Positions 19,651 to 27,815 of a stretch of 64,000 nt of DNA are shown here, in pieces. Positions within the stretch are counted from its first letter, which is position 1; each line of letters opens with the position of its first letter. Position numbers and translations under genes: made by a program. The stretch lies in NCBI GenBank assembly GCA_020161845.1, contig JAIUNK010000003.1, positions 62,001-126,000 on the forward strand, in the 5' to 3' direction. Source of the DNA: Actinomycetota bacterium (GTDB lineage: Bacteria > Actinomycetota > Actinomycetes > Actinomycetales > Dermatophilaceae). A model generated the notes under the pieces. The model was not told the DNA's origin and made no database searches. It saw nothing but the letters and a program-made list of their open reading frames with translations.

Positions 19651-19716
19651 GCGGGGCCCGATCAGGGCCCGAGCGGGGCCCGAGCGGGGCCCGAGCGGGG
19701 CCCGAGCGGGGGCTGA
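19651..19716. repeat. Six tandem 11-bp repeats in a divergent promoter region
   Basis: The unit GCGGGGCCCGA occurs at 19651, 19662 (variant), 19673, 19684, 19695 and 19706 (variant), followed by a decayed copy. Each unit contains the palindrome GGGCCC. The 11-bp period is close to one DNA turn, so sites would face the same side of the helix. The run lies between the divergent starts at 19522 and 19755 and ends about 26 bases before the ribosome site of the racemase gene. Confidence 0.8.
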
Positions 19717-19754
19717 GCAGGGCATCGACGCGGGACGTCCGGAGAGGAGCACCG

Positions 19755-20834
19755 GTGCATTTCCGCACGCCGCGGCTGGAGATCCACGGCGACCGCATCG
19801 CGGCGAACGCGCGGGCGGTCGTCGATCTCGTGCATGCCCACGGCGGCCGGGTGGCCGGTGTGGCCAAGGTAGCGTGCGCCCACCCCGCCGTGGTCGGCGC
19901 GTTGGTGGCCGGCGGCGTCGATGAGCTGGCGGACAGCCGGATCCTGAATCTGGTGGAGACGGGGGAGCGGGGCACCGGGCTGCGGCAGATGCTGCTGCGC
20001 ATCCCGGCGCCCAGCGCCGCGCCGGACGTCGTCCGGTCCGCCGATGTCACGCTCAACTCGAGCCTGCCCACGCTGCGGGTGCTCGATGCCGCGGCCGGCG
20101 CCGCGGGGCTGCACCACGAGGTGATCGTCATGGTCGACGTCGGCGATCTGCGCGAGGGGGTCTGGCCGGATCGCGCCGTGGACCTGGTCCGCGCCGCGGC
20201 GGACCTGCCGCATCTGGACGTGATCGGGTTGGGGGCCAATCTGGCGTGTTACGGCGGCGTGATCCCCAGCGAGGAGAACATGCGGGCCCTGATCGGGGTG
20301 CGCGACGCCTGCCGGGCCGCGACGGGCTTGGAGCTGGCCACCCTCTCCGGCGGCAATTCCTCCGCATTGCCGCTGCTGGCCGACGGTCGGATGCCCACGG
20401 AGGTCAACCACTTCCGCATCGGGGAGGCGATCGTGCTCGGACGCAACGTGCTGGATCGCCGGCCGTGGCCGGGCACGCGTCAGGACACCTTCCGGTTGGT
20501 CGCCGAGATCGTGGAGCTGGAACGCAAGCCCAGCGTCCCGATCGGCACGCGGGCGCAGAACGCCTTCGGGGAAAGTCCCGACTTCCCGGACCGCGGCCTG
20601 CGCTGGCGGGCGATCGTCAACATCGGCCGGCAGGATGCGGCCATCGAGGGTCTGACCCCGCAGGACGAGGGGGTCCTGCTGGTGGGCGCGAGCAGCGACC
20701 ACCTCATCCTCGACGTCGAGGACGCGGCGGGCGATATCCGGCTCGGCGGCGAGATAGGGTTTTGGCCGAACTACGCGGCGGTGCTGGCGTTGTCGACGTC
20801 CCGCTACGTGCAGAAGGTGGCGATGCGCGGATGA
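19755..20834 (+). CDS. Alanine/ornithine racemase-family PLP enzyme (Orr-like)
   Basis: This 359-residue fold-III PLP protein has the cofactor lysine K38 in GVAKVACAHP, ELADSRILNL, the family-specific GLGANLACYGGVIPSEEN, LSGGNSSALPLL and HFRIGEAIVLGRNVLDR. These are hallmarks of the ornithine/alanine racemase-like group, distinct from canonical Alr. It would racemise or epimerise an amino acid; the substrate is unknown. GTG 19755 has a GAGAGGA site, and its stop overlaps the alr start (ATGA). Confidence 0.85.
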   Translation: MHFRTPRLEIHGDRIAANARAVVDLVHAHGGRVAGVAKVACAHPAVVGALVAGGVDELADSRILNLVETGERGTGLRQMLLRIPAPSAAPDVVRSADVTLNSSLPTLRVLDAAAGAAGLHHEVIVMVDVGDLREGVWPDRAVDLVRAAADLPHLDVIGLGANLACYGGVIPSEENMRALIGVRDACRAATGLELATLSGGNSSALPLLADGRMPTEVNHFRIGEAIVLGRNVLDRRPWPGTRQDTFRLVAEIVELERKPSVPIGTRAQNAFGESPDFPDRGLRWRAIVNIGRQDAAIEGLTPQDEGVLLVGASSDHLILDVEDAAGDIRLGGEIGFWPNYAAVLALSTSRYVQKVAMRG

Positions 20835-22042
20835 CCCCCACCGAAGACCTCGACGCCGCGACGGCGGGCCCGATCGGGCTGCCCCGCGATGAGGATGGCC
20901 GGCCCCTGCTCTATGCCTCGCACGCGGTCGTGCACCTCGACGCCGTCGCCGACAACCTCCGGGCGATCCGGGCGCACGTGGCCCCCGCGCAGGTGCTCCT
21001 GGCGATCAAGGCCGACGGCTACGGCCACGGCGCCATCCCGATCGCGCGGCTGGTTGCGGAGCTGGGCCTGGCGGAGCGGCTCGGCGTCGCGACCCTGCCC
21101 GAGGGGATCGCGCTGCGCGAGGCCGGGATCACCCTGCCGATCCTGAAGTTCACGCCGGTCTTTGCGCACGAGGCGGCGGCCGCCGTCGCCCATGGCATCG
21201 ATGTCACCGTGGTGGACGAAGCGTCATTCCGATGCGTCGAGGCCGCGGCAGCCGCAGCCCACCACCGGGCGGCGGTGCATCTCAAGGTCGACACCGGGAT
21301 GCGCCGGATCGGCTGCGAACCCTCCGACGCGCCCAAACTTGCCGCGATGATCGAGGCCGACGGCCACCACGTGCATCTCGAGGGGATCTGCACGCATCTG
21401 CCGGTCAGCGACACGCCCGAGCAGGACGCCTTCACCGCCGCCCAACTCGCGCGGTTCGCGGCGGTGCGCTCGGCCGTCGAGGCCGTCCTGGGCCGGCGGC
21501 TGCTGGCGCACGCCGCCAATTCCGGGGGGGTGCTGGCGCATCCGTCGTCGTGGCTGGACATGGTTCGTCCCGGGGTCATGGTCTATGGCAGCTACCCCGA
21601 CCCCGCCGTACCGCGAACCGTCCCGCTGCGGCCCGCCCTGTCCTGGCGCTCGCGCGTGGCGTTCGTCAAGCGGGTCGCCACCGGCGAGACGGTCGGCTAC
21701 GGACGCACCTGGACCGCCCCCGCCTCGACCCGCATCGCGACGGTGCCGGTCGGCTACGGCGATGGCTACAACCGGCGCCTGTCCAACCGCGGCCGCGTCC
21801 TCATCGGCGGCCGGTCCTGCCCGATCGTGGGGCGGGTCTGCATGGACCAGCTGATGGTCGACGTCGGCACCGGCGCCCACGTGGCGGTCGGTGACCCGGT
21901 GACGCTCCTGGGCCGCGACGGGGCGGGGCAGATCACCGCGGCCGATCTGGCGGCCTGGCTCGAGACGATCCCCTACGAGGTCACCTGCGCGATCGCGCCG
22001 AGGGTGACTCGGCTGTACGACGGGGGCCCCGGCGAGCCCTGA
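20831..22042 (+). CDS. alr: Alanine racemase
   Basis: This 403-residue canonical fold-III racemase has the PLP lysine K60 in LLAIKADGYGHG, VHLKVDTGMRRIG, and the second-base tyrosine region GYGRTWTAP followed by VGYGDGYNRRLSN and VCMDQLMVDVG. It would supply D-alanine for peptidoglycan or a D-amino acid for the local pathway. Its first 27 residues are an unusual extension. A second racemase immediately upstream, in the same transcript, is atypical and suggests dedicated D-amino-acid chemistry. Whether it is the cell's only alr cannot be judged. Confidence 0.9.
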   Translation: MTPTEDLDAATAGPIGLPRDEDGRPLLYASHAVVHLDAVADNLRAIRAHVAPAQVLLAIKADGYGHGAIPIARLVAELGLAERLGVATLPEGIALREAGITLPILKFTPVFAHEAAAAVAHGIDVTVVDEASFRCVEAAAAAAHHRAAVHLKVDTGMRRIGCEPSDAPKLAAMIEADGHHVHLEGICTHLPVSDTPEQDAFTAAQLARFAAVRSAVEAVLGRRLLAHAANSGGVLAHPSSWLDMVRPGVMVYGSYPDPAVPRTVPLRPALSWRSRVAFVKRVATGETVGYGRTWTAPASTRIATVPVGYGDGYNRRLSNRGRVLIGGRSCPIVGRVCMDQLMVDVGTGAHVAVGDPVTLLGRDGAGQITAADLAAWLETIPYEVTCAIAPRVTRLYDGGPGEP

Positions 22043-22088
22043 GCGTCGGCCGGTCGGCGCCTGTTGCGGATCGCGCGCACCCGATCGG

Positions 22089-22126
22089 TGTGGCAAAGGG
22101 CGGTGCCGGCACCGCCTTTCGCCACA
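22089..22126. repeat. 38-bp palindromic intergenic repeat, copy 1
   Basis: Two 19-base arms meet without a loop around GGTGCC/GGCACC; one mismatch and one G-T wobble interrupt the pairing. A second copy lies at 43658-43695. The copies differ at the third base pair from the end by a T-A to A-T swap that keeps pairing. It lies after alr and before the acyl-CoA ligase gene, so it could end alr transcription, but it lacks a T-run. Confidence 0.8.
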
Positions 22127-22228
22127 GTCTGTGAGGCGGGGTGCCCGGCGTCGGGGAGAACCCGTGGTCACCCCAGGTACGGCCCGGTAACCTGGCGAGA
22201 ACCGCCCGACACGCCCTGAGGAGCCGTC

Positions 22229-23722
22229 GTGACCAACCTCGCCCGCCATCTCGCCGCCACTGCCGCCACGCACCCTGAGCGGATCGCGGTGAAGCAGGAC
22301 GAGCAGGCCTACACCTACGCCGAGTTCGAGCACCTGACCCAGATCCTCGCCGGGCACCTGCGGGCCAAGGGATTCGTCCCCGGCGACCGCCTGGCCCTGT
22401 CCCTTCCGAACATCACCGCGTTCCCGCTGGCCTATTACGCCGCGCTGCGCCTGGGCTGCGTGGTCGTCCCGATGAACCCGCTGTTCAAGGCACGCGAGGT
22501 GGAGTATTACCTGCGCGACTCCGGCGCGAAGCTGCTCATCGGGCTGCCGAACCCGGACACCAGCGCGGGGGCCGAGGCGGCCGGGGTGGAGTATTTCGAG
22601 GTCACCGGCCTGCCGCAGCTGCTGGCGACGCCGGTCGAGAAGGTCACCGAGATCGTCGACCGTGACGACGAGGACACCGCGGTGCTGCTCTACACCTCCG
22701 GCACCACCGGGGCACCCAAGGGCGCCGAGCTACGCCACCGCAACCTGAACTCCAACCAGGAGGTGGCCTCGCGCACCCTGCTGGAAGTGACGCCCGAGGA
22801 CACCCTGATGGGGTGCCTACCCCTGTTCCACGTCTTCGGCATGACCGCGGCCATGAATATCGCCGTCGCCACGGGCGCCTGCCTCACCCTCGTGCCGCGG
22901 TTCGACCCCGAGGCGGTGCTGCGCACCATCGAGCGCGATCGGGCGACGGTCTTCCTGGGCGTTCCGACGATGTACGGCGCGCTGCTGGGCGCCCAACCGC
23001 AGGTGCAGGCCGACGTCTCCACGCTGCGCCGGTGCATCTCCGGCGGGGCGTCGCTGCCGGTGGAGTTGATGCGCAAGTTCGAGGCGGCGTTCGACTGCAT
23101 GATCTTGGAGGGCTACGGCCTGTCCGAGACCTCGCCGGTCGCGTCGTTCAATCACCCGCACCTGGAGCGCAAGCCGGGTTCGATCGGCACCCCGATCGAG
23201 GGGGTCGAGATGGACCTGCACAACGAGGACGGCACCCCCACGCCCAAGGGCGAGATCGGGGAGATCGTGATCCGCGGCGACTGCCTGATGCGCGGCTACT
23301 GGAACAAGCCCGAGGCGACCGCGCAGGCCATCCGCGAGGGCGGCTGGTTCTACAGCGGGGACCTGGCCACCCGCGACGACGACGGCTACTACTTCATCGT
23401 GGACCGCAGCAAGGACATGATCATCCGCGGCGGCTACAACGTCTATCCGCGCGAGGTGGAGGAGGTCCTCTACACCCACCCGGATGTCGTGGAGGTCGCC
23501 GTGGTCGGCGTGCCGAACTCGCACCTGGGCGAGGAGGTGGCGGCGTACGTGGTGCTCCGCGAGGGCGCCACGGCCACGGAGGAGGACCTGCAGGCGTTCG
23601 CCAAGGAGCAGGTGGCGGCCTATAAGTACCCGCGGGCCATCCACCTGATCGACGCCCTGCCCAAGGGCGCGACGGGCAAGATCCTCAAGCGCGAGCTGCC
23701 CCGCCCCGCCGTCGGCGACTAG
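22229..23722 (+). CDS. Long-chain fatty-acid--CoA ligase (ANL superfamily)
   Basis: This 497-residue acyl-activating enzyme has P-loop-like LLYTSGTTGAPKGAE near residue 155, EGYGLSETSP near 294, GWFYSGDLATRDDDGYYFIV, DMIIRGGYNVYPREVEE and the catalytic lysine in LPKGATGKILKREL near the C-terminus. It forms acyl-adenylate, then acyl-CoA. GTG 22229 follows a GAGG site; TAACCT at 22188 could be the -10 box. Substrate chain length cannot be told. Its 3' flank is the insertion site of an IS element. Confidence 0.9.
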   Translation: MTNLARHLAATAATHPERIAVKQDEQAYTYAEFEHLTQILAGHLRAKGFVPGDRLALSLPNITAFPLAYYAALRLGCVVVPMNPLFKAREVEYYLRDSGAKLLIGLPNPDTSAGAEAAGVEYFEVTGLPQLLATPVEKVTEIVDRDDEDTAVLLYTSGTTGAPKGAELRHRNLNSNQEVASRTLLEVTPEDTLMGCLPLFHVFGMTAAMNIAVATGACLTLVPRFDPEAVLRTIERDRATVFLGVPTMYGALLGAQPQVQADVSTLRRCISGGASLPVELMRKFEAAFDCMILEGYGLSETSPVASFNHPHLERKPGSIGTPIEGVEMDLHNEDGTPTPKGEIGEIVIRGDCLMRGYWNKPEATAQAIREGGWFYSGDLATRDDDGYYFIVDRSKDMIIRGGYNVYPREVEEVLYTHPDVVEVAVVGVPNSHLGEEVAAYVVLREGATATEEDLQAFAKEQVAAYKYPRAIHLIDALPKGATGKILKRELPRPAVGD

Positions 23723-23776
23723 GGGCCCGCGACAGGCGCCGTACGGCGGGTGAGCCGGCCGCCAGGACGCCGCTAG

Positions 23777-25638
23777 GAGACTGCTGAACAATCCGCGTGG
23801 CGGGGACGGCGTGTGGTGGGGACCTGAAATCCTGCGGTGATGCAGGGTGAGTTGGATCGGCAGCGAGAGTTGCTTGACGTTGAGTCGGTGGCCGGGCACC
23901 TCCTGGAGCCGGGCAGCGTGTTCGCGTTGCTGGCCGAGCATCGTGATCGGTTGTTCCCGAGCGAGTTGTTCGCCGACTTGTTTCCCTCGGGTCGTGGCAG
24001 GCCCTCGATCCCGGGTGAGGTGATTGCTTCGGTGATCGTGTTGCAGGCGCTGTACGGGCATTCGGACCGGGAAGCGGTCGATGCGTTGACCTTCGACCTG
24101 CGGTGGAAGGCGGCGTGTGGGTACGCGATCGACGTCAAGGGTTTCGACCCTTCGACGTTGACCTATTGGCGGCGGCGGTTGGCGGCCAGTGACCGGCCGC
24201 AGCGGATCTTCGAGGTGGTCCGCGAGGTCATCACCGAAACTGGTGCGGTCAAGGGGAAGGCCCGTCGTGCGTTGGACTCCACGATCCTTGATGACGCGGT
24301 CGCCCGGCAGGACACCGTGACCCAGCTGGTCGCTCAGGTCCGTCGGGTTGGCCGCGAGGTGCCTGGCGCCAAGGAGCTGATCGCCACCGTGTGCACCCGG
24401 CTGGCCGCGCTGACCGGTCAGGACTACAGCACGCCGGGGAAGCCGCCGATCGCCTGGGATGACGCGGCTGCCCGCGAGGAGTTGGTGTCCGCGCTGGTGG
24501 GCGACGCCCTCGCTGTGCTCGCTGCGCTGGATGTCGACGCGATCAGCACGGCTGGTGGGAAGCCGGCCGAGGCCCTGGCGCTGTTGGCGCTGGTCGCCGG
24601 GCAGGATGTCGAACCGGCCGAGGACTCCGATGGCACTGATGGCCGGTGGCGGATCGCCCGCAGGACTGCGCCGGATCGGGTGATCTCGACGGTGGATCCC
24701 GAGGCACGGCACGCGCACAAGACCCGGGAACGCCGTCAGGACGGGTTCAAGGCCCATGTGGTCGTTGAGCCTGACACCGGCCTGACCACCGTGTGCGCGT
24801 TGACCAAGACCAACGGTGCTGAGAACTCCGACGCCACCGTGGGCGCCGAACTCGTCGTCGCCGACTCCACCATCACCGCGGACCAGCACCTCGACGAGCC
24901 CATCGAGGTACCTGTCGAGGTGTTGGGCGACTCGGCCTACGCCAGCGGCGACATGCTCCACACCCTGAAGCAGAAGAGCTGGATACCGCTGGTCAAGCCG
25001 TGGCCGACCAGGCCGGCCGTCGAGGGCGGCTTCACCATCGACGACTTCACCTACGACACCGCCACCGACACGCTGACCTGCCCCGGCGATGTCACCCGGA
25101 GTCCTTCATCGAAGGGGACCGTCACCTTCGGTGCCGCCTGCCGTGGCTGTCCGCTGCGCGAGCAGTGCACGACGGCAGCATCAGGACGCACGGTGTACCT
25201 CGGCAAGCACCACCAACTGCAACGCGAGCACCGGCAGCGAGCCGCCGACGAAGGCTTCCAGGCCCTCTACCGACGCCATCGGCCGATGGTCGAACGCTCG
25301 ATCGCCTGGCTCACCCGAGATGCTCGCCGGGTGCCCTACCGCGGAGTCGAGAAGAACAACAACTGGCTCCACCACCGCGTCGCCGCTCTCAACCTGCGCC
25401 GACTCCTGGCCCTGGGCCTCACCGTCCAGAACGGAACCTGGGTCCTGGCCTGAACTGGCCCCGCAGGGGCCTTGCCGGCCCCTGAGCCACATCGCGCACG
25501 GTGAGGCACAGGCGGGCGCAACGACCCCGTTGTCCCACCAGCGCGCTGACTCAAACTCGCCGCTCGACGGCCTTGGCGGCGTTCCGCCCGCCGCCCACGC
25601 CATCACTCACCCCAGGCAACGCCTTCTTCAGCAGTCTC
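23777..25638 (+). mobile_element. IS1182-family-like insertion sequence, complete
   Basis: The 1862-bp element has perfect 12-bp terminal inverted repeats (GAGACTGCTGAA at 23777-23788 and its complement at 25627-25638), continuing imperfectly inward. It is flanked by CTAG at 23773-23776 and 25639-25642, a palindromic 4-bp duplication typical of this family. One full transposase gene fills it. The intact ends, target duplication and reading frame indicate a recent, possibly active insertion. It separates the acyl-CoA ligase gene from the DrrA-like gene without breaking either. Confidence 0.93.
23837..25453 (+). CDS. IS1182-family transposase
   Basis: This 538-residue DDE transposase has the N-terminal DUF772-like region (FPSELFADLFPSGRGRPSIP, ALYGHSDREAVDAL), a central RRALDSTILDDAV with the first catalytic aspartate, a KTRERRQDGFKAHVVVEPDT segment, and VEVLGDSAYASGD with a second aspartate. 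A zinc-like cysteine cluster (CRGCPLREQC) follows, then MVERSIAWLTRDARRVPYRG with the catalytic glutamate. GTG 23837 is followed at once by an ATG, either of which may start. No frameshift or stop is present. Confidence 0.93.
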   Translation: MMQGELDRQRELLDVESVAGHLLEPGSVFALLAEHRDRLFPSELFADLFPSGRGRPSIPGEVIASVIVLQALYGHSDREAVDALTFDLRWKAACGYAIDVKGFDPSTLTYWRRRLAASDRPQRIFEVVREVITETGAVKGKARRALDSTILDDAVARQDTVTQLVAQVRRVGREVPGAKELIATVCTRLAALTGQDYSTPGKPPIAWDDAAAREELVSALVGDALAVLAALDVDAISTAGGKPAEALALLALVAGQDVEPAEDSDGTDGRWRIARRTAPDRVISTVDPEARHAHKTRERRQDGFKAHVVVEPDTGLTTVCALTKTNGAENSDATVGAELVVADSTITADQHLDEPIEVPVEVLGDSAYASGDMLHTLKQKSWIPLVKPWPTRPAVEGGFTIDDFTYDTATDTLTCPGDVTRSPSSKGTVTFGAACRGCPLREQCTTAASGRTVYLGKHHQLQREHRQRAADEGFQALYRRHRPMVERSIAWLTRDARRVPYRGVEKNNNWLHHRVAALNLRRLLALGLTVQNGTWVLA

Positions 25639-25672
25639 CTAGGCGCGAGAAAGCGTTGTCGGACCGGGCGGC

Positions 25673-25678
25673 TAGGGT
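25673..25678 (+). promoter_or_regulatory. Probable -10 box of a leaderless promoter for the DrrA-like gene
   Basis: TAGGGT ends 7 bases before the ATG at 25686, and no ribosome site is present. The same TANNNT spacing recurs before many genes here. It lies about 35 bases inside the flank of the IS element, so the insertion may have changed upstream control. Confidence 0.5.
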
Positions 25679-25685
25679 CGCCGTC

Positions 25686-26666
25686 ATGACGATCGAGAGA
25701 TCGACCCGCGGCGGGCCCGCGGTGGTGGCGGAGGCCTTGGCCAAGCGGTATGGCGACGTGGTCGCCGCCGACGGCATCTCCCTGGTGGTCCCCGAGGGCA
25801 CCGTGCTCGGCGTCCTGGGTCCCAACGGCGCCGGCAAGACGACCACGGTGCGTATGCTCACGACGCTGATCGCCCCGGACTCGGGGCAGGCGCGGGTGGC
25901 CGGCGCCGACATCATTCGGGAGGCCGCGACGGTTCGGGCGCGGATCGGGGTGTCCGGGCAGTACGCCGCGGTCGATGAATACCTGACCGGGTTCGAGAAC
26001 CTCGACATGATCGGGCGGCTCTATCACCTCGGGGCCGCGGCGTCTGCGGCGAGGGCCCGTGAGTTGCTGACGGACTTCCGCCTGGAGGACGCGGCGGACC
26101 GCCCCGCGAAGACCTACTCCGGTGGCATGCGCCGCCGCCTCGACCTCGCCGGCGCGCTGATCGCGCGACCGCCGGTGATCTTCCTGGATGAACCGACCAC
26201 CGGGCTTGATCCACGCAGCCGGGGCGAGATGTGGGGGGTGATCGCCGATCTCGTGCGGCACGGCACGTCGGTGCTGCTGACCACCCAATATCTCGAGGAG
26301 GCTGACCGGCTGGCCGACAACATCGTGGTCGTCGACCATGGCCGGGTCATCGCGGAGGGGACCGCCGACCAGCTCAAGGCCCAGGTGGGTGGGGAGCGGT
26401 TGCACGTCACCGTGGCGGATCCGGCTGACCTGGCGCGCGGACGGGAGCTACTGGCGCGACTGGCCGGGAGCCAGCACGCCGCGCACGTGGAGGTCGAGGA
26501 GCACACCCGCACCGTGACGGTGCCGGTGGATGGCGGCACGACCGCGCTCCTGGACGCCGTACGAGCCCTGGACGACGCAGGAATTGCCGCGCAGGACATC
26601 GGGATTCGGCGCCCCACGCTGGACGATGCGTTCCTGGCATTGACCGGAAAGGGGGCCGGCTCGTGA
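25686..26666 (+). CDS. DrrA-like ABC transporter ATPase (daunorubicin-type exporter)
   Basis: This 326-residue ATPase has Walker A GPNGAGKTTT, the Q-loop region IGVSGQYAAVDEYLTGFENL, the signature TYSGGMRRRLDLAGAL, Walker B VIFLDEPTTGLDPRSR and the H-loop substitute LLTTQYLEEADRLAD typical of DrrA. The C-terminal 90 residues form the DrrA-type extension. It energises export of a drug or lipid together with the permease, whose start overlaps its stop by 4 bases. The ATG is chosen for its leaderless -10 box; the long upstream open frame belongs to the IS. Confidence 0.92.
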   Translation: MTIERSTRGGPAVVAEALAKRYGDVVAADGISLVVPEGTVLGVLGPNGAGKTTTVRMLTTLIAPDSGQARVAGADIIREAATVRARIGVSGQYAAVDEYLTGFENLDMIGRLYHLGAAASAARARELLTDFRLEDAADRPAKTYSGGMRRRLDLAGALIARPPVIFLDEPTTGLDPRSRGEMWGVIADLVRHGTSVLLTTQYLEEADRLADNIVVVDHGRVIAEGTADQLKAQVGGERLHVTVADPADLARGRELLARLAGSQHAAHVEVEEHTRTVTVPVDGGTTALLDAVRALDDAGIAAQDIGIRRPTLDDAFLALTGKGAGS

Positions 26667-27490
26667 GCACCTTGATCAGCGACAGCCTGACCATCGCCCG
26701 CCGCAACCTCATCAAGATCAAACGGGTCCCGGACCTGATCGTGTTCACGACGCTGCAGCCGATCATGTTCATCCTGCTGTTCGGCTACGTCTTCGGTTCC
26801 CTGGCCGGAGCCGGCAACGGCGCGGCCTATCGCGAGTTCCTGATGGCCGGGATCTTCGCGCAGACCATCATCTTCGGCGCCACGATCACCGGCTCCAGCA
26901 TGGCCGAGGACATGCAGCGCGGGGTGATCGACCGGTTCCGCACGCTGCCGATGCACCAGGGCGCCGTCCTGACCGGACGCACCCTGTCCGACCTGCTCAA
27001 CAACGTGCTGGTGCTGATCGTCATGACCATCACCGGGCTCGCCATCGGCTGGCGGATCCACGACGGGGTCACCGGGGCGCTGATCGCCTACGCCCTGCTG
27101 CTCTTCTTCTCCTATGCGGTGAGCTGGGTGATGGCCTTCGCCGGCCTCATGGTGCGCGTCCCGGAGATCTTCAACAACGCGGTCTTCATCATCATCTTCC
27201 CGATCACGTTCGTGGCCAACACGTTCGTGCCGAGCGAAAACATGCCGGCGCTGCTGCGCACCGTGGCGGGGTGGAATCCGGTGTCCACCCTCACCCACGC
27301 CGCCCGCGACAACTTCGGCAACCTCTTCGCGCTGGCCCCGTCGGGGACGGCGGAGGGGGTACGTCGCCAGATCGAATACACCTGGGCGCTGCAGCACGCC
27401 GAGGTCTACACGCTGGGCTGGGCCATCTTGTTGCTGCTGATCTTCGTCCCGTTGTCGGTGCGCACCTACCGGCGCTCCGTCGCCCGCTAG
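26663..27490 (+). CDS. DrrB-like ABC-2 transporter permease
   Basis: This 275-residue ABC-2 permease has about six membrane segments. The DrrB/ODR motif lies around residues 30-50 (LIVFTTLQPIMFILLFGYVF), with later helices at IFAQTIIFGATITGSSM, VLVLIVMTITGLAIGW, ALLLFFSYAVSWVMAF and VFIIIFPITFVANTFV. The conserved NTFVPSENMPALLRTVAGWN loop precedes the last span. It forms the pore for the ATPase encoded just upstream. The substrate is unknown. Confidence 0.92.
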   Translation: MSTLISDSLTIARRNLIKIKRVPDLIVFTTLQPIMFILLFGYVFGSLAGAGNGAAYREFLMAGIFAQTIIFGATITGSSMAEDMQRGVIDRFRTLPMHQGAVLTGRTLSDLLNNVLVLIVMTITGLAIGWRIHDGVTGALIAYALLLFFSYAVSWVMAFAGLMVRVPEIFNNAVFIIIFPITFVANTFVPSENMPALLRTVAGWNPVSTLTHAARDNFGNLFALAPSGTAEGVRRQIEYTWALQHAEVYTLGWAILLLLIFVPLSVRTYRRSVAR

Positions 27491-27497
27491 AGCGCTA

Positions 27498-27518
27498 TGT
27501 AGCACGCCAAGTGCTACA
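27498..27518. promoter_or_regulatory. Palindromic operator overlapping the -10 box of the Phd/PIN module
   Basis: TGTAGCAC (27498-27505) and GTGCTACA (27511-27518) are perfect 8-bp arms around a 5-base centre. The right arm overlaps TACAGT (27515-27520), a -10-like box 7 bases before the antitoxin ATG. Antitoxin bound here would block its own promoter. Confidence 0.7.
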
Positions 27519-27527
27519 GTTTGATGC

Positions 27528-27815
27528 ATGGTGCAGAGCATCGGGATCCGCGACCTTCGACAGGCCGCCAGCGAACACTTGCGCGCCGTCAGTGGAGGTG
27601 AGCAGTTCATCATCACCGAACGTGGCCGTCCCGTCGCGCGGTTGGTGCCGGCTTCGATCCTCGACCAGAAGGAGGCCGAGCTGCTGCGGGATCAGCGACT
27701 CATCCCTGCGAGCCGACCCCGGCGCCGGTTCAGCGACACCCGACGCCTCCCCGGGACCGGACTGAGCGACCTTGTCGAGCAGGACCGTGAGGATCGGGCC
27801 GTGTACGGCGCATGA
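27528..27815 (+). CDS. Phd/YefM-type antitoxin
   Basis: This 95-residue antitoxin has the Phd/YefM DNA-binding half: SIGIRDLRQAASEHLRAVSG, then EQFIITERGRPVARLVPAS. The C-terminal 40 residues are basic, then acidic (DLVEQDREDR), and would wrap the toxin. ATG 27528 has no ribosome site and sits 7 bases after the -10 box, consistent with a leaderless transcript. The stop overlaps the toxin ATG (4 bases). Confidence 0.88.
   Translation: MVQSIGIRDLRQAASEHLRAVSGGEQFIITERGRPVARLVPASILDQKEAELLRDQRLIPASRPRRRFSDTRRLPGTGLSDLVEQDREDRAVYGA

Noticed and set aside
19651-19716. CRISPR array
   Set aside because: Units are 11 bp and directly abutting, with no spacers and no cas genes.
17393-19924. 843-codon plus-strand open frame over the aminotransferase and SCP2-like A genes
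   Set aside because: Composition is typical of antisense shadows, and the minus-strand genes have ribosome sites and catalytic motifs.
22817-24961. 714-codon minus-strand open frame over the acyl-CoA ligase and transposase genes
   Set aside because: Antisense to two well-supported genes, with His/Arg-rich composition typical of antisense shadows.
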